DNA of 39,305 nt. Origin: Solobacterium sp. (GTDB lineage Bacteria; Bacillota_I; Bacilli_A; Erysipelotrichales; Erysipelotrichaceae). The translations under genes were made by a program, and so were the position numbers. Each line of letters starts with the position of its first letter. Position 1 is the stretch's first letter. The notes under the pieces were generated by a model, which made no database searches, was not told where the DNA came from, and saw only the letters and a program-made list of their open reading frames with translations. The stretch spans positions 1-39,305 of the forward strand of contig JAFRMA010000087.1 of assembly GCA_017430925.1 (NCBI GenBank). Reading direction: 5' to 3'. This document shows, piece after piece, positions 34,413-39,305 of the stretch.

Positions 34413-35411
34413 TCAGTCATTCATACTATCCCCGCGATTTGCATCAAAGGAATAGAACGGACGGCGCAGTTGAAGATATACTTCACGGCGGGCAGGAAGC
34501 TGATCCGCAATGATCTGCACAGGACCATTGGAGATTTGTCCTTTTAGTAACCAACGGTCATCGTATCTTTCTGTCTCAAGGATCCGGCAGGGTTCTCCCT
34601 GATCACAAATACGCAGGTCTTCCGGCCGTACGGCAGCGATTCTTTCACCGGATATCTGTTTGCCGAAGAATACATCCCCTTCCCGAAGATGCCAGGTATT
34701 GATTTCAATATTTCCGAGAAACTTCGCTGTGAAAAAATTCCGGGGTTCTTCGTATAATTTCTGCGGTGTATCACAGGATACCATTCTGCCCTGGTTAAGA
34801 AGTAAGATCCTGTCGGCGATATTCATTGCTTCGGTCTGGTCATGGGTGATCATCACCATAGTCATCTTGAGATCTTCCTGCAGGCGCAGCAGTTCATCCT
34901 TAAGTTCGTCCTTCAGACGTTTATCCAGATTACTGAACGGTTCATCCAGAAGCATGATCTCCGGTTTGCGTACGATGGCGCGGGCAATCCCTGCACGTTG
35001 TTTCTCTCCGGAAGATAACGACTCGGGATAACGTTCCAGGAGATGTTCAATGTGAAGGAGTTTTGCGGTTTCTCTGCACATGGCATCAATTTCTGCTTTT
35101 GTATACCCGATCTTCTTCAGCCCGTAGGTGATATTATCTTTCACCCTGGTATGCGGGAATAACGCCGCATCCGGAAAGATCATCGCTGTTTTCCGTTCAG
35201 CCGAAGACAACGTGCGCAGTTCTTTTCCGTGGATCAGGATGGACCCCTCGTATTCTCCGTTCAGTCCTGCCAGAGCACGAAGAAAAGTGGTCTTTCCGGC
35301 TCCGGAAGGACCGATGATCACAAACTTCTCTCCTTCTCCGATCTCCAGAGAGAGATCGTTCAAGGCAAGGAAGTCATTAAATTTTACCGTCAGGTTTTTA
35401 ACGATAATCAT
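34413..35411 (-). CDS. ABC transporter ATP-binding protein, MalK/PotA-like, with altered Q-loop
   Basis: The 332-residue ATPase has Walker A GPSGAGKT near 34-41, the signature LSSGEKQRAG near 131-140, Walker B IMLLDEP, and the switch His in MITHDQTEA near 191. A TOBE-like C-terminal region follows. The Q-loop, normally MVFQxxALFPH, reads MIFPDAALFPH: the Gln that couples to the permease is replaced by Pro (codon CCG). No permease or binding protein lies beside it. It sits between frr and uppS, which are usually adjacent. No ribosome site is seen before the ATG. Substrate unknown. Confidence 0.85.
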   Translation of the reverse strand: MIIVKNLTVKFNDFLALNDLSLEIGEGEKFVIIGPSGAGKTTFLRALAGLNGEYEGSILIHGKELRTLSSAERKTAMIFPDAALFPHTRVKDNITYGLKKIGYTKAEIDAMCRETAKLLHIEHLLERYPESLSSGEKQRAGIARAIVRKPEIMLLDEPFSNLDKRLKDELKDELLRLQEDLKMTMVMITHDQTEAMNIADRILLLNQGRMVSCDTPQKLYEEPRNFFTAKFLGNIEINTWHLREGDVFFGKQISGERIAAVRPEDLRICDQGEPCRILETERYDDRWLLKGQISNGPVQIIADQLPARREVYLQLRRPFYSFDANRGDSMND

Positions 35412-35427
35412 GCGGGATATTTACGTA

Positions 35428-35455
35428 AAACAATGATACGGATGTATCATTGTTT
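35428..35455 (-). terminator. Terminator after frr
   Basis: A 12-bp perfect stem, AAACAATGATAC with GTATCATTGTTT, around a 4-base loop, then TTTTA on the minus strand. It separates pyrH-frr from the ABC ATPase gene. Confidence 0.85.
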
Positions 35456-35460
35456 GTGTT

Positions 35461-36009
35461 TTAGACTTTCAATACTTCTTCACTCTTCTTGGCAGCCAGT
35501 TCATCAATCTGTTTGATGTAACCGTCAGTTAATTTCTGAACCTCTTTCTCCGCGTCTTTCTGTACATCTTCATCCATGGTTTCATCTTTCTTAATGGATG
35601 TGTTGGCATCTCTGCGGATATTCCGGATCTGTACTTTGGCTTCTTCCGCCATCTTACCGACCTTCTTTGTCATTTCCTTACGTGTTTCTCCGGTAAGCGC
35701 AGGAATTGTCATACGGATCACCTGGCCGTCACTCTGCGGTGCGATACCGAGATCTGCCGCATGGCAGGCTCTTTCAATATCCTTAAGACTGGAAGGATCA
35801 TACGGCTTGATCACCAGTGTACGTCCTTCAACGACGGAAATACCGGCAATCTGGTTCAGCGGTGTCGGAGAACCGTAATAGTTAACTTCGATTCTGTCCA
35901 GCATATGCGGGTTAGCCATGCCGGTTCTGATTGTTGTCAGGTCGTCTTTGAAATGAGCAATTGCTTTTTCCATTCTTTCCTTACTTGTATCGACGATGGG
36001 ATAGGTCAT
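35461..36009 (-). CDS. frr: Ribosome recycling factor
   Basis: The 182-residue protein matches RRF throughout: ERMEKAIAHFKDDLTTIRTG near 11-30, the YYGSPTPLNQIA hinge near 44-55, and VQIRNIRRDAN near 126-136. With EF-G it splits post-termination ribosomes. It begins 13 bases after pyrH with AGGAGG in front. Confidence 0.97.
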   Translation of the reverse strand: MTYPIVDTSKERMEKAIAHFKDDLTTIRTGMANPHMLDRIEVNYYGSPTPLNQIAGISVVEGRTLVIKPYDPSSLKDIERACHAADLGIAPQSDGQVIRMTIPALTGETRKEMTKKVGKMAEEAKVQIRNIRRDANTSIKKDETMDEDVQKDAEKEVQKLTDGYIKQIDELAAKKSEEVLKV

Positions 36010-36022
36010 ATTCTTTCCTCCT

Positions 36023-36724
36023 TTACTTGATTACCGTACCGGTAACCTCACCTTTCACTGCTTTCAGTATATTTCCGGGTTCATTCATATTGAACACCAG
36101 GATCTCGATCTTGTTGTCCATGCACATACTTGTTGCGGTACTGTCCATGACCTGAAGATTTTTATTCAGAAGATCCATATAAGTCAGATTATCGAATCTT
36201 ACCGCATTGGGATCTTTCTTAGGATCTGCGGAATATACACCGTCTACACCGTTCTTCGCCATCAGGATCACATCCGCACGGATCTCCGAAGCTCTTAACG
36301 CAGCAGTTGTATCGGTGGAGAAATACGGACTTCCCGTACCGCCGCCGAAGATGACAACTCTGCCCTTTTCCAGATGTCTAACAGCTCTGCGCTGGATGAA
36401 CGGTTCTGCTACCTTCGGCATCTCAATTGCCGTCATCACACGTGTCTGTACACCGATTCCTTCCAGATATGTCTGGATTGCCAGAGCATTGATCACCGTA
36501 GCCAGCATTCCCATAGAATCTGCTGTTACACGATCCGCACCCATTTCATTCAGTGTCTTTCCCCGGATGAAGTTTCCTCCTCCGACAACGATTGCGACTT
36601 CTACACCAAGTTCCTGTACTTCCTTGATTTCCGCAGCCAAAGCTTTTAAAACCTCAGGATCGAAGTTTTTATTATTTCCTGATAATGCTTCACCGCTGAG
36701 TTTAAGCAAAACACGCTTATACAT
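36023..36724 (-). CDS. pyrH: UMP kinase
   Basis: The 233-residue hexameric-type uridylate kinase has KLSGEAL (8-14), [10 protein letters not shown] near 46-55, and the [18 protein letters not shown] nucleotide block near 129-146. It phosphorylates UMP to UDP. pyrH-frr is the usual pair; rpsB-tsf, commonly upstream, is absent here, and a divergent Ppx/GppA-like gene takes that place. AGGT precedes the ATG. Confidence 0.97.
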   Translation of the reverse strand: MYKRVLLKLSGEALSGNNKNFDPEVLKALAAEIKEVQELGVEVAIVVGGGNFIRGKTLNEMGADRVTADSMGMLATVINALAIQTYLEGIGVQTRVMTAIEMPKVAEPFIQRRAVRHLEKGRVVIFGGGTGSPYFSTDTTAALRASEIRADVILMAKNGVDGVYSADPKKDPNAVRFDNLTYMDLLNKNLQVMDSTATSMCMDNKIEILVFNMNEPGNILKAVKGEVTGTVIK

Positions 36725-36750
36725 AATCGGTACCTACTTTCATTGTTTTT

Positions 36751-36759
36751 ATTATAGCA
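36751..36759 (-). promoter_or_regulatory. Extended -10 promoter of pyrH-frr
   Basis: The minus strand reads TGCTATAAT, 26 bases before the pyrH ATG, leaving room for a ribosome site. No strong -35 box is present. Confidence 0.6.
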
Positions 36760-36811
36760 TTACAGATAAAACTTATATCGATGAAAATCGAAATATTATA
36801 TGATTTAACTG

Positions 36812-37690
36812 ATGAAGAACTACGGTGTTATCGATATCGGATCAAATACGATCGTACTGCTTATCTATTCCGCTGAAAAGAAGCTCAAGATCCTTTACCA
36901 TGAATCTCAGCCTGTACATCTGATTCAGTATGTACAGAACGGACATATGCAGGAAGAAGGCATTCTGCGTGCCTGCGAAGTGCTTTCGCATTACCGCGAA
37001 GTATGCACATCCTACATTCTTGAGGACCTGCAGGCATTTATTACAGAGCCCTGGCGGAATATAGACAATGCGGAAGATATGTTAAGACGTTTCCGGAATC
37101 ATGTGCCGGTGACGGCGTTAAGCGGCCGTGAAGAAGCTGAATTGGATTATCAGGGATCTCTGCTGGACTGCGCGGATATTCTTTCCGGCAATGCCTGCGA
37201 TATCGGCGGCGGCAGTACGGAATTCATCTGTTTCCGTAATCACCGGATCCTGGAAGCAGTCAGTATCCCCTACGGATGTGTACGTCTGTCTGTATTGCCT
37301 GTTGCGGAATCCTTTACCGATCCGATCGTACAGAAAACCTTGCATGAGTATCCGGGATTGACACAGGAACCATCCGATACATTGGTCGGGATCGGTGGTA
37401 CCTGCAGAGCTGCAGGAAAGATGGCTGAAGTAGTATACGGCACTAAACAGACGCATTCTCTCAAGGATCTGGAGAGGATATATACACTTCTTCAGAACCA
37501 GGATCCGGAAATGACCGCAGTGATGAAAAATACAGTCTCTGCCGGAAGACAAAGCGTCTTCCTGCCGGGATTGAACATGTTGCTGTCAGTAATGCATGCC
37601 TATCATGCACAGTATCTCAGGGTATCCAAAGGCTGTGTAAGGGAAGGATTCCTTTTGAAGTATATGCTGCCGGGCAAAGAGCAGCGGTAA
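36812..37690 (+). CDS. Ppx/GppA family phosphatase, short form
   Basis: The 292-residue protein has the ASKHA phosphate-binding motifs of exopolyphosphatases: VIDIGSNTIVLLIY at 5-18, SGREEAELDYQG near 107-118, CDIGGGSTEF near 129-138 and VGIGGTCRAAGKM near 191-203. It is the short form without the C-terminal HD domain of E. coli Ppx, so substrate (polyphosphate or pppGpp) is open. No ribosome site is obvious before the ATG. It is divergent from pyrH and convergent with the chromate transporter pair. Confidence 0.88.
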   Translation: MKNYGVIDIGSNTIVLLIYSAEKKLKILYHESQPVHLIQYVQNGHMQEEGILRACEVLSHYREVCTSYILEDLQAFITEPWRNIDNAEDMLRRFRNHVPVTALSGREEAELDYQGSLLDCADILSGNACDIGGGSTEFICFRNHRILEAVSIPYGCVRLSVLPVAESFTDPIVQKTLHEYPGLTQEPSDTLVGIGGTCRAAGKMAEVVYGTKQTHSLKDLERIYTLLQNQDPEMTAVMKNTVSAGRQSVFLPGLNMLLSVMHAYHAQYLRVSKGCVREGFLLKYMLPGKEQR

Positions 37691-37691
37691 A

Positions 37692-37719
37692 TAAAAAAAA
37701 AGCTGCCGTTTATGGCAGC
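37692..37719 (-). terminator. Terminator of the chromate transporter genes
   Basis: GCTGCC and GGCAGC pair around a 6-base loop, followed on the minus strand by nine Ts. It starts directly after the stop codon at 37720-37722. Confidence 0.88.
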
Positions 37720-38286
37720 CTAAAACAGCATATACAAGATCGTTCCTGCCAAAGCAGTACCGAAGATGATTTTGATCGGTCCTACTTTGTATCTCCGTAT
37801 CAGCAGAAGAGATACCGCAAACAATCCGATTTCAATGTATCGCGGAGTAACTTCCGGGATTTCTTTTAATACACTTGTCCCGAAAAAAGCCAGAAGTAAA
37901 ATTGTCAGTCCCGCACCTGCGATCATCGCCACAACAGCCGGCCGTAATTCTCCCAGTACACTTTTGACAACGCCCAGATTTCTGTATTTTGTATAGAAAT
38001 ATGCCAGCGTAAGTACAATGATCAGCGAAGGTGTAATACATCCGATCGTACAGATAATCGCTCCGGGAAGACCAGCCATTTTCTGTCCGACAAAAGTAGC
38101 GCTGTTGACTGCGATTGGTCCCGGAGTCATTTCCGCAATGGTTGTCAGATCCGCGTATTCAGCCATCGTCAGCCAGTGTTTTCCTTCAACGACCAGATTC
38201 TGGATCAAAGGCATGGCGGCATATCCGCCTCCAAAAGCAAATAATCCAATCTGGAAATAAACCAGAAAGAGTTCCAGATATATCAT
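37720..38286 (-). CDS. Chromate transporter (ChrA) family, second short subunit
   Basis: The 188-residue membrane protein is a single CHR domain with FQIGLFAFGGGYAAMPLIQ at about 11-29 and the MTPGPIAVNSATFVG motif near 53-67. Single-domain CHR proteins work as pairs encoded side by side. The family exports chromate in some bacteria; in anaerobes the natural substrate is unclear. Its ATG overlaps the preceding CHR gene by 4 bases. Confidence 0.93.
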   Translation of the reverse strand: MIYLELFLVYFQIGLFAFGGGYAAMPLIQNLVVEGKHWLTMAEYADLTTIAEMTPGPIAVNSATFVGQKMAGLPGAIICTIGCITPSLIIVLTLAYFYTKYRNLGVVKSVLGELRPAVVAMIAGAGLTILLLAFFGTSVLKEIPEVTPRYIEIGLFAVSLLLIRRYKVGPIKIIFGTALAGTILYMLF

Positions 38287-38855
38287 GACTTCACCTCTTT
38301 CTTGTTCTTCAACGACAACGCAAGACCAAGTACGATGAAAATCAGAACGATTGTGACAGCGCTGACCTTAAAGATCCAGGAAGCGATAAAAGCCGCAAAC
38401 ATCAGCAGAATATTCAGTATATTCCCGGATTTAAACACATTTTCCGCCAGATCAATCACTACATCCACAATGATTGCCGCAACACCCGCACGCATGACAC
38501 GAAGCGCGGTCTGCACAATCAGATTCGTTGAGAATGCATCGTAGATCATACATACAACGCTGATGATCACGATTGGCGGAATCACAGTTGCCAGTGTGGC
38601 TAGTAACGCCCCTTTCAGCCCGGCAATCCGGTAACCGAAAATAATCGCACTGTTCACTGCCAGAGCACCGGGAGAGGATTGCGCAATAGCTGTCATATCC
38701 AGCACTTCATCATCGGTGATCCAATGCAACTCATCACAGAATTTCTTTCTCATCATACCGATGATGACAAAGCCTCCTCCAAAAGTAAAAGCAGATATTG
38801 CCATCATGGAGAAAAAAAGCTTAGTCATAGAAATATCAGTTCTTTGTTCTTCCAT
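38283..38855 (-). CDS. Chromate transporter (ChrA) family, first short subunit
   Basis: The 190-residue membrane protein has the same CHR landmarks as its neighbour: FTFGGGFVIIGMM near 27-39 and SSPGALAVNSAIIFG near 65-79. The ATG at 38855 is chosen because GAGGA lies 10 bases upstream; in-frame ATGs 5 and 6 codons earlier lack one. The pair forms a two-gene unit ended by the terminator at 37692-37719. The opposite-topology partnership is inferred from the family. Confidence 0.92.
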   Translation of the reverse strand: MEEQRTDISMTKLFFSMMAISAFTFGGGFVIIGMMRKKFCDELHWITDDEVLDMTAIAQSSPGALAVNSAIIFGYRIAGLKGALLATLATVIPPIVIISVVCMIYDAFSTNLIVQTALRVMRAGVAAIIVDVVIDLAENVFKSGNILNILLMFAAFIASWIFKVSAVTIVLIFIVLGLALSLKNKKEVKS

Positions 38856-38936
38856 GTATATATTCCTCATCATTTATTATGTCATATTTTCCATGGTGAA
38901 AAAATCTTTTGTTCCTATCTTTGTTTGACTGAGTAT

Positions 38937-38967
38937 ATAAAAATCCGGTTCAGATGAGAACCGGATT
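38937..38967 (-). terminator. Terminator after the native gene end at 38981
   Basis: AATCCGGTTC and GAACCGGATT form a perfect 10-bp stem around a 6-base loop, then TTTTTATA on the minus strand. It lies 13 bases after the stop codon and shows that 38981 is the true end of a native minus-strand gene. Confidence 0.9.
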
Positions 38968-38980
38968 CTTCGGTTAAGAA

Positions 38981-39031
38981 TTAACGAGCCATTGCGGCAA
39001 CTTCTGCAGCGAAGTCGTCTGCTTTCTTTTC
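38981..39031 (-). CDS. Last 16 codons of an unidentified native gene
   Basis: The minus strand encodes EKKADDFAAEVAAMAR and a TAA stop, with base composition like the rest of the contig and a proper terminator after it. The upstream part of the gene is missing because foreign sequence is joined at about 39031-39036. The piece is too short to name a family. Confidence 0.6.
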   Translation of the reverse strand, partial: EKKADDFAAEVAAMAR

Positions 39032-39305
39032 AACGTGTCGGTTGAGCAGCAGCCGATCCGCCACGTCCTGATGGGCCTCCTCCACGGACCAGGGGTGCCC
39101 GGCCGTGGTGAAGGGGATATCAGGCACATCGAAGCAGGTGAATATCCGTACGACCCCCGGTACCTTCATGGCTTCGGAGATGTCCACGGATTTCACAAAC
39201 CCGTGGGCGATGGTGGAGCGCACCACACGGATGAGCAGGGCGCTCCGATCGCATAGATCGTCCGTATATTTGGCACGCCCGGTCACCTTATCGAACGCGT
39301 CCACG
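39032..39305 (-). other. GC-rich fragment of a xanthine dehydrogenase-type molybdenum-binding subunit, probably foreign to this contig
   Basis: The minus-strand frame, open to the window edge, reads like the N-terminal a/b hammerhead domain of XdhA-type enzymes: DKVTGRAKYTDDL, a VVRSTIAHGFVKSVD stretch, KVPGVVRIFTCFDVPDI and ADRLLLNRHV. Family members continue after this point with a segment like RYYGDDVA; here it switches to an unrelated tail. Base composition rises sharply, to roughly 60% GC by eye. This looks like an assembly join to a different, GC-richer bacterium. Confidence 0.7.

Noticed and set aside
38981..39304. A single native 107-residue protein at the window end
   Set aside because: The two parts belong to different proteins and differ in composition. 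It is described as a chimera instead.
1..39305. CRISPR arrays, tRNA or rRNA genes, transposases, phage genes
   Set aside because: No spaced direct repeats, cloverleaf sequences, rRNA-like segments or mobile-element protein motifs were seen on either strand by reading; a covariance-model scan was not possible.

Overview
The window reads as a chromosomal contig from a low-to-mid GC Bacillota, most likely an Erysipelotrichia-type gut bacterium. Supporting signs are a DnaB/DnaI-type helicase loader pair, RNase J, a CIRCE heat-shock operator, strong AGGAGG-type ribosome sites, and polA-mutM-coaE-dnaB-dnaI and pyrH-frr...uppS-cdsA-dxr-rseP gene orders. The exact genus cannot be read from sequence alone. 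Almost all genes lie on the minus strand; the exceptions are def-rnjA and a Ppx/GppA-like gene.

Layout. 1-4016: a truncated ATC-hydrolase-family gene, then an ion channel plus M20 peptidase pair. 4043-8351: an ftsW-rsmD-coaD-HAD-membrane protein operon, divergent from def-rnjA (8441-10892). 10893-14951: an AT-rich accessory block between two terminators, holding a zinc-ribbon/Ig-like membrane protein, a DUF4236 protein and a secreted nuclease with an Ada-like zinc tail, followed by about 400 bp without genes. 14952-16401: a flavodoxin/ferredoxin fusion and a CIRCE-controlled small heat-shock protein. 16371-23530: the replication/repair operon polA-mutM-coaE-dnaB-dnaI ending in pfkA. 23549-28897: an orphan solute-binding lipoprotein with a carboxylesterase, a LysR regulator and a ZnuA-like lipoprotein that lacks the family's histidine ligands. 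28912-36759: pyrH-frr, an inserted orphan ABC ATPase, then uppS-cdsA-dxr-rseP-galE-radC. 36812-38855: a short Ppx/GppA protein and a two-gene chromate transporter.

How the genes work together. The core operons cover cell-wall lipid carrier and isoprenoid supply (dxr, uppS), phospholipid precursor (cdsA), division (ftsW), CoA synthesis (coaD, coaE), RNA and protein maturation (rnjA, def, frr, rsmD), and DNA replication and repair (polA, mutM, dnaB, dnaI). Several transcription units start from an extended -10 element close to ATGCTATAAT; at two of them it sits so close to the start codon that leaderless transcripts are likely.

The last ~270 bases are GC-rich and encode a piece of a xanthine-dehydrogenase-type molybdenum subunit joined in frame to the last 16 codons of an unrelated native gene. 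This looks like a chimeric contig end, not a real gene. No CRISPR array, rRNA, tRNA, transposase or phage gene was seen. I found no clearly new system; the best candidate for something undescribed is the AT-rich three-gene block at 11024-14549.
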